A DNA stretch of 64,000 bases, from NCBI GenBank assembly GCA_005656395.1, contig SRSI01000028.1, forward strand, positions 1 to 64,000. Reading direction: 5' to 3'. Below are positions 35,532-49,001 of this stretch, piece by piece. Every line of letters starts with the position of its first letter. The first letter of the stretch is position 1. The notes under the pieces are model-generated. The model saw only the letters and a program-made list of their open reading frames with translations, made no database searches and was not told where the DNA came from. The stretch is from Strongyloides papillosus. Its lineage: Eukaryota > Nematoda > Chromadorea > Rhabditida > Strongyloididae. Both the position numbers and the translations under genes were made by a program.

Positions 35532-38500
35532 TCATTTATTTTGACTTTTCCATTTTTTTTGGCCCTCAACATACTCATCTGGTTGTAATTCTGATCTTAC
35601 ACCATCAAGAAAGGCTTTAGTTGCTTTAGCTGTACATATTACAGGTTGAAATAGGACTGGTGCTGCAGTTCTTGCAATTGTTAAAACAGTACTATTATTG
35701 TCATAAGCATTTTGTGCTGTAACTGCTTGAATATGTCGTGCTGTATCTTTCATATCCTAAAAAAAATATTTACATATTATTTCCAAAAAAAATTAATTAA
35801 CATACGGTCTTTATAATATCATAAGCATGATGAATACCTTCACGAAGGTTTCCTGGAATCCTAGTTCTTTGTACCTCTCGTGGATTAATATGATCAGGAT
35901 GAACAATATCAAAAGCAAACTCGGCAACACTCTGCACAACATTGCTAATGCTTTGACCAATTTCAACCATTGCTGTTGCTGCAGATACACTAAAACTACT
36001 AGCACCACTTTTAATTCCTTTAACAATATGCCCATCAGCTTTATATATCTCCTCAACAGGCATAACAAATAGATCTCTTATTCCTTGAAGCATATTAATA
36101 AATGGACTTGTTGGGCCATATCCTTTAATAATTTTTGTTAATTGATTATTATATATATCATTATACCATTCATCACAAGCATGATTTATACACCTCCTAA
36201 ATCCTAATACACCATTTTTATTTTTTATTTCTTTTAATGTTATTTCTGATCCTTTTAAACTTGTTAGTCCCATAGCTATACTAACAGCTGTACCAGCATC
36301 TGATATAAGCCGTTTATTATTATAATCTATCTTTATGTTACATTCTGGTGTAAAAGTAAATGTTTTAATAAACATCTCATCACCAAAATTATTAACTTTA
36401 CTGCCACCATTATTTTTGTTACTTTCATAATTACCATCATAAGCTGAATGTATTAGATCATCACTTAACTTAACTAATGGTTCACTTAAATTTTCTTCTG
36501 CGAGGTATTTTCTATTCAATAAAGTATTTGACTTAACTCCATCATTCTCAAGTGATGTTGATAATGGTAGTTGAACAGTTGGTATCTCAACATCAACTTT
36601 CTCAACCTTAAAAGACGTTGTTGGGGATCCATGGATTAATTTAACATTCTTCATTATATCTGTTATAAAATCAATGATAAAATTCAATGAATCTTGATCA
36701 ATATTCAACTTCATTGGTAACAAACTCATTCTTATTTTAGCTTCATGTGAGTGATTTTCAACCATTTTAAAAGTAACAAATGGTTGTTCACTTTGTCTTC
36801 TACTATTACTACTAATATTTTTGTGAAGCATTTTATCAATCTCTGAGATAACAAGATGATCCTCAATATAAAAATCTCTTATTGATAAATTAACCATTGA
36901 TGTTAAATCATTAGGTTGGTCAAATGTTTTTCCTGTAAATGATATTTTATCAAAACAGAATGCCACACAAACTGTATGATCTCTATATGGACCACCCATA
37001 GATCCTTCTTTATAACAACAACTATGATCACGTTTATTTTTCCAGGAACTATAAGATTTTTGAGTAGAGGAGTAACCACCAAAATCACTTCCACCATAAA
37101 GAATTATTGATATTGACATTTTTTCAATAATAAATTCTGTTAAAATATTTGCATTAAATGATTGTAATGTTGTTGGATCATCCATTAAATCTAATGGTGG
37201 ACCACTAAAGTAATCCTCAACAATAACTATTGGCATAGGAGTACCATCTGATAAGAAGGTAAGATAGCGTATTTTAGCTTCACCACTTCTATCAGTAATT
37301 CCACTACCAATATCATCAGTTAAATCACAAAAATCATCATCTGAACTATAGGTACCTCGAGTAGTAGAAGGATCAATAGAGTATGAGTTAACGGATTTAT
37401 TTCCTTTATTTGATGATTTATCATGTATATTTTTGTCGTTTGAGATATCAAAATCAATAGCATCAGATAACATCTCCTCAATAGCAACATTTGCCTTACT
37501 CTCCTCCGTTTCATTTACCGATTTACCATCTTGTGTCATATTTTTAATTTTAAAATTATCAACATAATTGAAGGATCCTATTGAATTATCATTAGTTTTA
37601 TTTAAAACTTTATCTATGTCCTCACCGGTAACATTTTTTGCCATATTCTCTTCACGTTCCCTCTTTTCTATATCATTAAATATTTTTGCTTCAATAACTT
37701 CTGTTATTACATTTAGAAATATATATAATGTGTCAGAACAAACCCATATATCTAAATTATCGTTACTACAAATAATTGATAAAATCGGTGTTTTCAATTT
37801 CTTGGTACTTTCGGGATTTATTGATAGTGATAATTGTAACTTTAAATGACCACATGATAATATTTTAGCAAATTCATTCAATATTTGTGATATATTTGTT
37901 CCTCTATAGATATACTCATTTGGATCGAAATCTGAATCATTATTTTTGATCCTTGATCTCATAAAAAGTGATGAATCCTCCAAAATACAATTAAATTGCA
38001 ATATATCATTATTTTGAATGATTTTACTTTGTATGGAACATGAGTTAATGGCAAAACGTAACTCATAGGGTGAATTTGTTATAATATTTCTTTGGTCATG
38101 AGCAATAACTACTGATTCAATGTTTGAATGTAACTCTATTATTGTGTCAGGTAATATATATCCTGGAACTGAATAATCTTCAACTGTAAAAAAGTCAACC
38201 AATTGATTTATCCAAAGATTTATTGAATCAATGAGAGGTTCAAAATGGAATGTTGAATTACGGAGACCAATTGCTAAGACAATAGTCCTTGATGTCAGAG
38301 AATTCATTTGTAATTTCATAGATAATGTAAATGTATCATTCTCAAGGTATGGACAAAGCTTTTCATTAACATTAATAGGTTCAAATTTAACTAAAAATGA
38401 TGTTCCTTGATTGGTTGTGGCAAATAAAGTACTAGTTACATTTCTATTTATCATACTTTCCTCACAATTATTTAAATGATATATTTTGGAAGTTGTTGTG

Positions 38501-41500
38501 GTAACGTAACTATAATCCGTATTAATTTTACCATAATATCCATGTACATAGAAAAATCTTAAATTATTAACATTTAACAATATTGTACTTGGGAAGGTAC
38601 TTGTAACAACACCCTCCATATAAATATTATTTTTATGACATATAAGTATACTTCCTTTTTCACATGTTAAGACAACAGATATTCTGTGCGGATTAACTTC
38701 AATAATTCGTGTTTTCTTTTTACTATTAATAAAATTACCTCCACAACTATCAGGACCCTCCTCAGAATGGCACGAGGAAATATCAACCATCCCATTGCGA
38801 CACGGTTGAAAGTTATCTTTAGATATTTCCACTTCATAACTATCATCAATTAACTCATACTTCTTATTATAACATGGTGCTGATGGTACCCATAATGCAA
38901 CATCATTCCCAAAACGATTATATAAGATTTCATAAAATTTTCTACTAGGAAATAAGATTTTTAAATTAGGAATAAATATTGATATATTCATTAAGGCATT
39001 TTCATTACTTTTTTTACTAAATTCATACAATTCATACCTATCACCAGGCATTACCATTATCTCATTATTTGATAAAGATTTTTTATGCGAAAATGGTCCT
39101 TCCATTGTATTTGATAAATTAAAAAATTGATTTTCACTATCATTACTTTCAGAGGATTCCTTACAGTTAATTTGAAGAGATTTATTTCTCATATCATAAT
39201 TAAACGTCATCAACACTTTTTCTTCCTCTTTCTCTGAGAAGGCGTACAAAAATTGACAATCTTCTTTGGCACACTCAATTAATTTTAAATCACCAATAAG
39301 ATGTCCGAGGATCGTTGATGATGAGATGTGGAGAGAGAAATGTTCTGACAACTCTCTTAATGACAATTTTGGTAATTCAATATTAAGGTATGTTAATTCA
39401 AGTTTTAAATAATCATCATAAATATGACGAATATTGTAAGAAGTTCTCTTTTGACATTCAATATCTCTAAGATCTGCTTTCGGAAAGCGAAAATCAACTG
39501 TTAATTTGTCACATTTTAATAAGGCTGATAAGTAATTAATCTGTGATATATCTGGTGGTTCAAATAAGGTCCTTTCTTTATTATCAATAACATGTCCAGT
39601 AAATGAGGTATTAGATGGGTAGTCATAATTAACTGTATAAAATGGTTCTGTACAAATTAAATTCGACAACCTATCAATAATAGATAAATCAAATTCAACT
39701 TTACATGGTAAAAGACCAATGTCAATATTTCTATGGTCAGATGTCATACGACAATCAATAATTATTTGTGCTTCATTTTCTGTTCCAATAGAATCATTGA
39801 AGTTGAGTAAATTTATTGTTGTATCTGTATCTTTACCAACTTGTGATGTTTTTAGGAGGTACTCAGTTAATTCACAATTAAACATTGATAATCTTAAAGA
39901 TGTTTGGTCAGCCTCTGATTGTTTTTCACAAAATAATGACAATATTATTCTTGCTGCAACGAAACGTAAATGATCCTCCTTATAAAGATCATTAAATAAT
40001 CCTCGGACATCTCTCATCTTAGTTGTTAAATTGAATTTCAAATTTTGTGAATTATCAAAATAACTTTTAGACCAGTCATGGATTAAATTAATTGCATCAC
40101 CAACTGTCTCAAAATTACCACTCTTTATAGATTCTAATGACAATGGATCTTTATGTGTGATGATAGCTTGTAAATTATGAATATCAACCTTCAGTGAAAT
40201 TAAGTCTGGTTTTTTTTCTGTTAATGTAGTTGTACTACCATATCTTGTTATTGTATCAGAAGAACTATCATCAAAATCTGAACTGGCACGATTTTTTGAA
40301 CAACTCTTTTTATTGACACTTCCTCCATGTTTACTTGGTGTATCAGGAGGAGCTTTTTTGGATGTTTCACTAAATTCTTCTGTTATCACATTTGGAAGGT
40401 GAAATCTTCGATGTCCAAATGAAAAATGTTCGGAAGCCATACTTGCTCTATCATCCTCTATACAATCATTCAAACCTTGTTCTAGTAATGGTGTATCATC
40501 AGGTTCCAATTTTCTAACTGTTGGTTTTTCATCCTCTTCATATTCATCATAACATTTTTTGTCAAAATTCCTATTACCAATATCATCAGATACAACGAGT
40601 GTAGCAAGTTTTTGCAAAATACTTAATTGTGTTGGCGTTGAGAAAAATTTAACATCCTTAAGGCACAATGATATGTCAACTTTTTTATTAAATACTTGAT
40701 CTCCTCTTGGTACAGTACCAAAATTATGAAGATTAATACGCATCAAATTATTTTTACCAGATATGGCAGCAACTAAAATTATTTTACTTTTTATAACTTC
40801 ATTTGTAAGATATACTTTTCTTATCTCTGATTCACATTTTAATATATCACCAGTTTGGTAGATACTTTTAAAATTATGACTTTGATCCATCGAATCTGTT
40901 GAATGAAAACTTCCCATGGCTGATTTAAAAATATCTTGTGTACTACTCCTTGAACTACTATCTAATGTCTCTGATGGTTGACTTTCACTTGTAAAAATAT
41001 CAGTATAAATTTTAACGTTCGTTATTTTAAATAATTTTTTTATTTCAGAGGTATTAAATAAGTTTTCTGCATCTAATTTGATGACACTATCATCATTAAT
41101 ACCTGATTTAACTCTAGCTTCCTCCAGAAATTGATCTAAAAATTCAATTCTTTCAATCTCTAATTCAATAGCTGTCTTAACACCCGTTTCATTATAATCC
41201 TCATCAGTTTCAATACGTATTATTGTATTTTCAAAAATTATCTGCACTCGTGACATCATAAGTTCAATTATCCCAGCTATTGTGTCTTTTCCTTGAGTAT
41301 CTTCATTAAATGTATTATCATTACTTGTACTAACATTATCACCATCATCTGACATAACATTTGAAGCTAACTCTTTTGATGATATCATTGATTCCATCAT
41401 TGATGTAACTATAAAAAACAGTAAAAATAAGACAATCATAAACCAACCTAATTCTTGAGCTGACATATTAACAGTACCATTATTTATAATTCCACTTCTA

Positions 41501-41820
41501 GCATTAATTGTAATTTGTAAATCAACAACTTTTACAACACATGAACTTTTATTTAAATCATTCCATGGTATATTTGCTGATATATTACCAACATAACTAT
41601 CAATAATTCTTATATTTAAGGATAAGTCTTTTAAAATTTTATTAATAGCTTCACAGTTAAGTTCTATTTCTTTTATTCCAATTGTTCCATTGACTAAATC
41701 TGTTTGCATATCATTCAAACTTATTTTTGTTTTTAAAAAATTCCCACAAAATCTATGGATAAAGTAATGGCATAACTTATTTTGTAGGTGTGTAGTAAAT
41801 CCACTTAACAATGACGACAT
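35532..41820 (-). CDS. atg-2: ATG2 autophagy lipid-transfer protein
   Basis: Bridge-like lipid transporter that moves phospholipids from the ER to the growing autophagosome, working with ATG9 and WIPI/ATG18 proteins. Main exon 41820-35806 and last exon 35756-35532 are joined by a 49-nt GTATGT intron; 2079 residues as read, near the usual ATG2 size. The N terminus (about residues 1-110) is the chorein domain. The C-terminal block (PTSPFINMLQGIRDLFVMP onward, then GNLREGIHHAYDIIK) is the conserved ATG2 C region. A probable LIR motif, DDDFCDLTDD (Phe at about residue 1497), sits where human ATG2 has DDFCIL; PIVIVEDYFS and ILYGGSDFG follow it as in the human protein. A hydrophobic run near residue 126-137 (FMIVLFLLFFIV) is probably an unspliced 39-nt intron (41409-41447), giving 2066 residues. 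Identity is secure. Confidence 0.95.
41409..41447 (-). other. Probable 39-nt in-frame intron inside ATG2
   Basis: Reads G/GTTGGT at the left end and GTTTTTTATAG at the right, is T-rich, contains no stop and is exactly 13 codons long. Removal joins SAQEL to VTSMMESM in frame and deletes a membrane-like run that has no place in ATG2. It is slightly shorter than the shortest other confident intron here (41 nt). Confidence 0.7.
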
Positions 41821-44800
41821 TCCTTTAATTTTATAATAATTGTTATACTTATCAAATTTTCCCCTTTTGTTAATTGCGACTTTTATTTTTTTTTATTTTA
41901 ATAACAATCTAAAAATAAAATGGGAAAATGTATTTACCTTTGTAATAGATATATATAAATTTACAATAACAAGATTTTAAATATATAAAGGTAACGTATA
42001 TACGACATCTACAACATTTTTTTTTAAATATTTAAAGTAAAATATAAAAAAATGATATAGAGATAGGAGAAATGTATCTAATAGGAATTGTTTAAAAAAA
42101 ATATGTTAGTTCACAAAATAGAGGTAGTAATATGACATTATAAATTATTCTCCTATTCATAATGTAGTGATCAATTATGGTGAATAAAGTACAACTTAAT
42201 ATGTTAATACACCGTATATATACATGGATAGACGACATAACATTTCCTCTACTAAAAATGTTGGAAGATGTTAAGTATCATATCTTATAGTGGAATAGTC
42301 AAGTGACACAAACAGCACGTGAGGAAATTCGTTGCAGGGTTCTCACTCTAATGTTCTCTCTACTAAATTTAATACAAACGCTTCTTATAGAAAAATAATC
42401 TAACTTTACAACTGTTTTTTTTGAATGAAATTATTTAATTAAAAAGAAAAAATAAGGAAGTAATTTTTTTGTTTATATTTATGTTTAGAATAACAACATA
42501 AAAACAGTTTTTTTTTAAAACTACCAGTAAATAGAAATGTATATAAATGATAGTGTAAAACGATAATCTTTTAAACGACCTTGATAATAATGTATATAGT
42601 GATAATATTTCTTAATTTACTTAAAAAATATGAAAAATTTATACGCTTTATTGATGATATCTTAAATAAAGGTAAAAGAACTATTTGTAGATTAAAAACA
42701 AAAAGAATTACGTACAAAACCTTAGTAGCTTTTTTTGTTATTTAAAAATCCTCTTCGTCCAATTGTCATAAAAATTTCTTTATCTCAAAAAAATAGTAGT
42801 GGTAAATTTTTAACAAAGTAAATAAAAAGGAAGAGTCATAAGATAAGTTGGTGTAATTTTTAGGTATGTTTGTCAAATATTTTATATCTTTCACTTTTAG
42901 TGATTTTGTCATATGAATTTAGATATATGTACATGATATAATGTCATAAAGATACTAACACAACTGATAATTATTCATCTCTTTAATTATAAGAATTCTT
43001 TATAGAATGCCAACGTATGTACGTATACTATTAAAATGTATGCATGTGTATAAAAACGATTTTCCAATTATTAGATCAACTATTATTAAAGGTTACTTTT
43101 TAAACTGATAAGCATTTATATTTTCTTCCAACAAAACACCATCTTTATATGCATTTTGTTTTTCTTATTACTCTTATTAAAAAAAATTCAATAAAATTAT
43201 AATTAAAAAGAAGAATATATATTTATTTGTAAAAAAATGAATTAAACAAAGAAATTCAAAATATTTTGTTGGAGATTAACTTTTTTTTATCATATTCAAA
43301 ATATTTACTATATTTATTAAGAAATTATCATTTATCATTTCCACACATCGTAAATAAAGTTTAATAAGTCTGTTGTTGTGAGATTAAAAGATTTTTATTC
43401 TTCTCAATGATACCTTATAAAATATAATGAAATACGCCACTATTCCAAATACCTATACTTTTTTCTTCTTTCTCACACTATCAAAAGTGAGTAATTTATA
43501 AAGAGCCATCCTTCCAAAAAGCTTTATTATGTATATATCACTTAACAAATGATAAAAAAGAAAAAAAATTAATAGTTATCATTAAAAGTTAAATGTTATT
43601 ATTATTTTCCAATTATTATATATCTTAAATCTACAAATATTTTATATTTAATAGGGTGTAAAAAATTAAAATTTTGTTTAAAGTTTAAAGAGTAAATTAT
43701 TTTTTTATGATTTAAAAATATAAGGCAAATGTTTAGGGATGTACCAATGCAATTGATAATTGCTTTTTTGCAAGAAATATTGTGAGACTTTAATTTGATT
43801 AATTAACTTCTTCAAAATTTTTCTAGATTACTTTAATTTTTTTTTATTTTTCATTTATCTTTTAAACTTCCATTATATTTATTTTAAAAATTTTTATACC
43901 TAGTGTTTTAATTAACATAATGTTATCTTATGATAACAAAAAATGTAAAGAAATAGTTGTAGAGGAGATATTATTGAGATATGACATTATAGATAAGTAT
44001 TTATAAAATTATACGTTTATATATATACATTTCTTATTATAGTTATCATTTGTCTTTTTTTAATTGTTTTATATTCAAAAGGAATTTTGTTGTTAAAATT
44101 GTATTTAATCGGTTCCTTTATTTATAGTTTATCTGACGTTTATATTACATAAATATTATAATATCTTGAAAAAGATTAAAATGTTACAGAGGAAAAGGAT
44201 GAATTATATTTCCACTTATCTTTATATCAATAATAACTTTTTAATCTATCATTCTTATAGGTATAAATATATTATATATTCCCTTACATAGAAATTATTA
44301 TTTAAAATAAGGTTGAACTATAAAATGCCTTTTGCTTAAATAAATCAGTATTTGTAGTAGCTTTAATATTACTACAATAAAAGTCATAAAATAAATAACA
44401 GTTGTAATAATAAATATAATTGTGTGAATATATTTAATTTTTTTAAAAAAGCAAAGTAAAAATCGCAATAAAGTATATAATACTTTATTATAATCATTTT
44501 TTACACTCTTCTCAACCAATAGAAGTTAATTAAATTTTAAAAAATTTTGTTAACAAATTTTGTATGTATATATATGTAATTTTTTATGACAACCATTTAT
44601 AATAATTAAGTAACATCACTTTCTACGCTTCATTTGTTAAGATTAAACATTATATACCACTTTACAACAATCATGATACACTTTATACCTAATTTATATA
44701 CGTATACCCATTTTTTATATATACCAAATTTTTAACAAAAGTTGTATAATATTTTTAAAGAAATTTTTTAGTTATTACATTTTTAAATTATTTAAAACAA

Positions 44801-45150
44801 AAATCTCTATTTTTTAGGATATTTATAATAAATTTAAAAAAATTTCATTTTCTCCTTCCAAAATTCACGCTTCAATAGCAATTCCTTTTAATTTTTACTG
44901 GGGTAAAAGAGAATAAGAGAAAGGAGAGAAAAAGTTCGCTGTAATATTATTATAATTTTACCTTATCATTATCCTATTTATAAAAGTATGTAAAAATATG
45001 TTTAACTAAAAGACTATCTACTATTATTATAATATTATATATAATATATAAATACGAATTTTTGGAAAGAGTATTTTTTAAAAGGAAAATAACTGGTGTA
45101 CGTGTTTTCGTACTACAGTATATATATTACAAAAATAATTGTTAATTAAA
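41821..45150. other. Divergent intergenic region, ATG2 / phosphatase
   Basis: Holds the upstream regions of ATG2 (left) and of the SHP-type phosphatase (right). Around 42295-42350 the G+C content is about double the local level; the stretch contains a CACGTG E-box and is listed separately. No coding-like frame is seen; the 73-codon frame at 44298-44519 is Ile/Phe/Leu-rich and looks accidental. Confidence 0.5.
42316..42321. promoter_or_regulatory. CACGTG E-box upstream of ATG2
   Basis: The palindrome lies 496 bp upstream of the ATG2 start codon, within a local G+C-rich patch. CACGTG is the core of the CLEAR element bound by TFEB/HLH-30, which activates autophagy genes in worms and mammals. 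At this base composition about one chance copy per window is expected, and others occur inside coding exons, so function is inferred only. Confidence 0.25.
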
Positions 45151-47341
45151 ATGTCACAAAGGTAAATTTATTAAATAATAATAATAAAAAACATTTAATT
45201 ATCACTATAAATTTGTTTTTTTAAGAATAGCAAACTTCACTTTACCTAATATTTTTTATAATGTTACGGGAAAGGAGGCTGAAAAACTACTAATGAAATA
45301 TGGAATTGAGGGTGAATTTTTAGTTAGACCATCCTCAACCGGTGAAAATGCATACTCACTCTCAATACATCGTGGATCAAGAATAACGCACGTTAAATTA
45401 AATAAAAATGGTGATTTTTTTAGCATCAAAGATTGTGATGTCTTTACATCAGTTACAGAACTTATCAATTATTGTATCTCAAATACTGGATACCTTAAAG
45501 AACATAATGGGGATGTCATTGTATTAACAAGACCATTAAGTTGGAATGTCCGTAAATATGATTGGAACTACTTCCATCCAAATATCACCGGCCTGGAGGC
45601 TGAAAAATTTTTAAAAGAATATGGTAAAAAAGGACTTTTTTTAGTTAGACAAAGTCAATCTCATCCAACTGACTTAGCTATGAGTGTTATGTTAGGAGAG
45701 GGTAAAGTATGCCATTTAAAAATAATAACATTATCAGATACTTTTGATATTGGTGGTGGCGAAACATTTCCTTCAATAGAAAGGTTGATTGAACACCATC
45801 GTAAAGTGCCACTAATTATGGATAAAGGCAGTGTCTTAAGATTAGAAACAGGTTTAGCAACAACAAAAATATTTATACCTGATATTGATATGAGAATAGA
45901 ACAATTAACTAGAACTGATCGTAATGGAAAAACATTGTTATCGTCAGAGTTTGATAGACTTCAGGCATCAGAATCACAAAGAGTTATGTATACAAGTCAA
46001 AAATATGGTAAAAAAGAAGAAAATTCAGATAAGAATAGGTATAAAAATATTGTTCCATATGACCTTTGCCGTGTTAAATTAAAGAATGAAGGAACATTAG
46101 AGATGAACGATTATATTAATGGTAATTATATAGAAATATTACCATATGAATTTCCTGATATGGCCTGTATTAATAAACATTATATAAGTACTCAAGGTTG
46201 TTTACCAAATACAATTGATGACTTTTGGCAAATGGCATGGCAAGAGGAAAGTTATATCATTGTTATGGTTACAAAAGAAGTAGAACGTATGAAGAATAAA
46301 TGTACAAAATATTGGCCAGAAGATGATGAAATATTAACAACTGGTAGGTATAGTGATATTGAAGTTCATTTAGAGGAAAGAATTGATAAAAAAAATTATA
46401 TTATACGTATTTTTGAGTTATATAAATATAAAGTTGTCGATAATATTGGCGATAAATCAATTAAAATTGGTCAAAGAACTATCTATCACTTCCAATATAC
46501 TGGATGGCCTGATCACGGTTGTCCAAGAGATCCTTATGAAATTGTTTCATTCTTAAAAGCTATAAATGAATATTCATACAATAAATGCCCCGTTGATCAG
46601 GGACCAATGGTAGTTCATTGTTCAGCTGGTATTGGAAGAACTGGTACAATTATATCAATTGACATTATAACAGAATACATTAGAGTTCAAGGGTTAAGAT
46701 GTTTTATTGATGTTCTATCATCCGTAAAAATGGTCCGAGCACAGCGTAGTGGAATGGTTCAAACAGAATTACAATATAAATTTGTTTATGATGTTGTAGC
46801 GGCATTTGTTAGGGATAGGATAAAAGAATATGAAATAAATAGATTAAAGAATGACATTAAAATTCTTAATCCAACTACACCAAATAGCGCAAATACAATT
46901 TCCTTGACAAGTAGTAATTCCGGTAGTCCAAGAAATAATCAATCGTATGAGATACCAAACAATACAACAAAATCGGTAAGATTTCTAATAGGAAAATATA
47001 TTATTTTTTTATTTTTATAGACAGAACCATCAAAGTTTGAATTTTTTACTTCTAGTTGTGGTAGTAATAATGGTTTCCAAGAGATGTTACATGAAAGTGA
47101 TAACCACCTCTATTTTTCATCACATGCGTCACCAAGAGATTTACGTAATAGCACTGAATCACCGAAAAATGTCTCTATAAATGCCTTTGGCGAGGTTATG
47201 TCTAGTAATCATAGTAGTCCTTTTAACCATACTCCAATCGAACAACGTATACAGGAGTGTAGTACGATTATGAATGAAAGAGTTAAACTTCAACCACCAC
47301 CATTACCTAAAAGAAAAAATCCACCAAAAGAATTTATTTAG
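45151..47341 (+). CDS. ptp-2: SHP-type tyrosine phosphatase with two SH2 domains
   Basis: Cytoplasmic phosphatase acting downstream of receptor tyrosine kinases in Ras/MAPK signalling; ortholog of C. elegans ptp-2, fly corkscrew and human SHP2. Exons are 45151-45161 (11 nt), 45226-46975 and 47021-47341; phases agree, 693 residues. N-SH2 starts at residue 7 and has GEFLVRPSS; its NGDFF loop and the TEL triplet correspond to SHP2 Asp61 and Glu76, the residues that lock the closed state. C-SH2 has GLFLVRQSQ. The PTP domain (about 225-520) has KYWPEDDE, the WPDHGCPRDP loop with the general acid, and the signature VVHCSAGIGRTGT with catalytic Cys at residue 469. The tail is about 100 residues longer than in human SHP2, is Asn/Ser-rich, has SYEIPNN as a possible phosphotyrosine site and ends with PPPLPKRKNPPKEF, a likely SH3 ligand. 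A CTACAG acceptor-like site lies 33 nt before the ATG. Confidence 0.95.
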
Positions 47342-48471
47342 ATTATTTTTGTTTGACGAAAACATTATGACTTTATAGTTTATGTGTATACTTTTATGGA
47401 ATCTATAACTAATTTTGTGAAAAAATTTTTTTTAATTTCAATCTTTTCTATATATATGAATTGTTTTACAATTACATTAATTCACTTTCATTTTTTTAAT
47501 ATAGGATTATTTTGCTACAAAACGAAAAAAATTTGGTAGAACAATTAATTTTTACAAAAATATAAATATTTTTTTATAAATCAAAATTTTTCGTAAACAC
47601 TTATACAAATAAGTTATTTAATCAATCTTATTTTTTTCAACTAATGTAATAATTAATTATAAACATTAAAAATATTTCATTATTATCTTTTTTTATTTGT
47701 AAAAGTAAGTTATAAAATTACTTATTATGTCATTTTTGTTATTCCATTTATTCTTAATTGACATTTGTTAAAAATGAAAAAGTTAACCTTCTAAAGTTGT
47801 ATTGTTTGCTCTTAAAGTTGATTTCTTATGTTTATGATAATAACTGAGAGAGAGAGAGGAGTGTATGGATAGATAAAAATAGTGAAATTTTAATGACATT
47901 TATTTGGTAAAAATGAAGTGTTATTGAAAAGAAGAGATGAAAAAGTTACATCATAAATTTATAACTTAATTGGGGTGAAATTTTTTGAAGGAAAGTTGAT
48001 ATCACACAGATAGAAAAGTAAAATTATAATATAATACTTAAGTTTGTTATATTATAAAATGTAAAAATGGCTTAATTCATACATAATTTTTTTTATTTTT
48101 GTTAAATAATGTATTTAATAAACAAAATACAACATCATTGTGATAATTAACTATGACAAAAATATAGACGATAATATAGGCGGTATATGAATTTTGTGTA
48201 AAATTTTTTAATTATATTTAACTAACAACCTTATTTAGGTAAAGCTCGTTATTGATAAAAATTTTTTAATTAACTTAGTTTATCATTTATAACAAATGTT
48301 ATTACACAACCTCCTTTCTTCTTTAATTTCTTGTTTAACTTTAACCAAAACTTCTTGTTCATAAAACAACAAAAAAAAACTATTTAAACATTCTATTTTT
48401 ATAATTTATTTACTTATTATTTTAGTTTAATATTAAAATTAATTCTTCTATAGCATATAAATTTATTGAAA
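47342..48471. other. Intergenic region, phosphatase to dioxygenase
   Basis: AT-rich, with a short (GA)n run at about 47844-47859. No gene is seen. It holds the phosphatase 3' UTR and the upstream region of the ADI1-like gene. Confidence 0.5.
48452..48453 (+). other. Candidate trans-splice acceptor before the ADI1-like gene
   Basis: AATTCTTCTATAG ends 18 nt before the ATG at 48472. The T-rich tract and spacing fit leader addition or cis-splicing of a 5' UTR intron. Confidence 0.35.
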
Positions 48472-49001
48472 ATGGTTCAAATATGGTACATGGAACCCTA
48501 TCCTTTTGGTGATCCAAGATTACCTCATCATGTTCATCCACCAAAATTGCTTACAACTGAACAATTCAAAGAAAAAACTGGTGCTGTTTATCATCGTGTA
48601 GATGTTAGCGACCTTATAAGTATGGGAAAAAGAATAACATTAATGAAAATGGAGAAAGGTTTTAATAAAGAGGATAGTTTTATGCTTGATGCTTCGAAAA
48701 CAAGTAACTTCTTAGATAAGTTAACTGATATGTTTGAGGAAGTAGAATTTGAGAAGGAGGAAGCAAGACTTGTTATGGAAGGTGCCTGTTATTTTGATTT
48801 AGAGACAATTGATGGTGATTGGGTTCGTGTTATGGCAGAACATGGTGATTTAATAATATTTCCTGCAAACGTACAACATCGTTTCACAACAACACCAAAG
48901 GTATATTTTTTTAAATTTTAAGATATTTACAATAACATACTTTTTTCCTATTTTAGAATTTTATTAAAATGCGTCGTTTTTATAAGGAGAAGGAAGAATA
49001 A
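48472..49001 (+). CDS. ADI1: Acireductone dioxygenase (ADI1) relative, metal site degraded
   Basis: ADI1 enzymes oxidise acireductone in the methionine salvage pathway, using Fe or Ni held by His-His-Glu-His in a cupin fold. Exon 1 is 48472-48900 and exon 2 is 48957-49001; 157 residues. The start at 48472 gives MVQIWYMEPYPFGDPR, matching the family N terminus (MVQAWYM..GDPR). Family blocks are clear: VMEGACYFDL, GDWVRV, HGDLIIFPANVQHRF and NFIKMRRFY. However, where the family has EEHLHLDDE, this protein reads EEVEFEKEE: both histidines are replaced (Val and Phe), while the Glu and the later His (QHRF) remain. The protein also ends about 20 residues early, missing the usual W-YNRP segment. Normal catalysis therefore looks unlikely; a structural or regulatory role, or use of a different metal site, is possible. 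Confidence 0.88.

Noticed and set aside
35827..39973. Plus-strand frames opposite ATG2
   Set aside because: They are shadows of the long conserved ATG2 exon on the other strand.
41400..41450. A true transmembrane helix in ATG2
   Set aside because: The run coincides exactly with a sequence having donor, T-rich tract and acceptor, and ATG2 proteins have no helix there.
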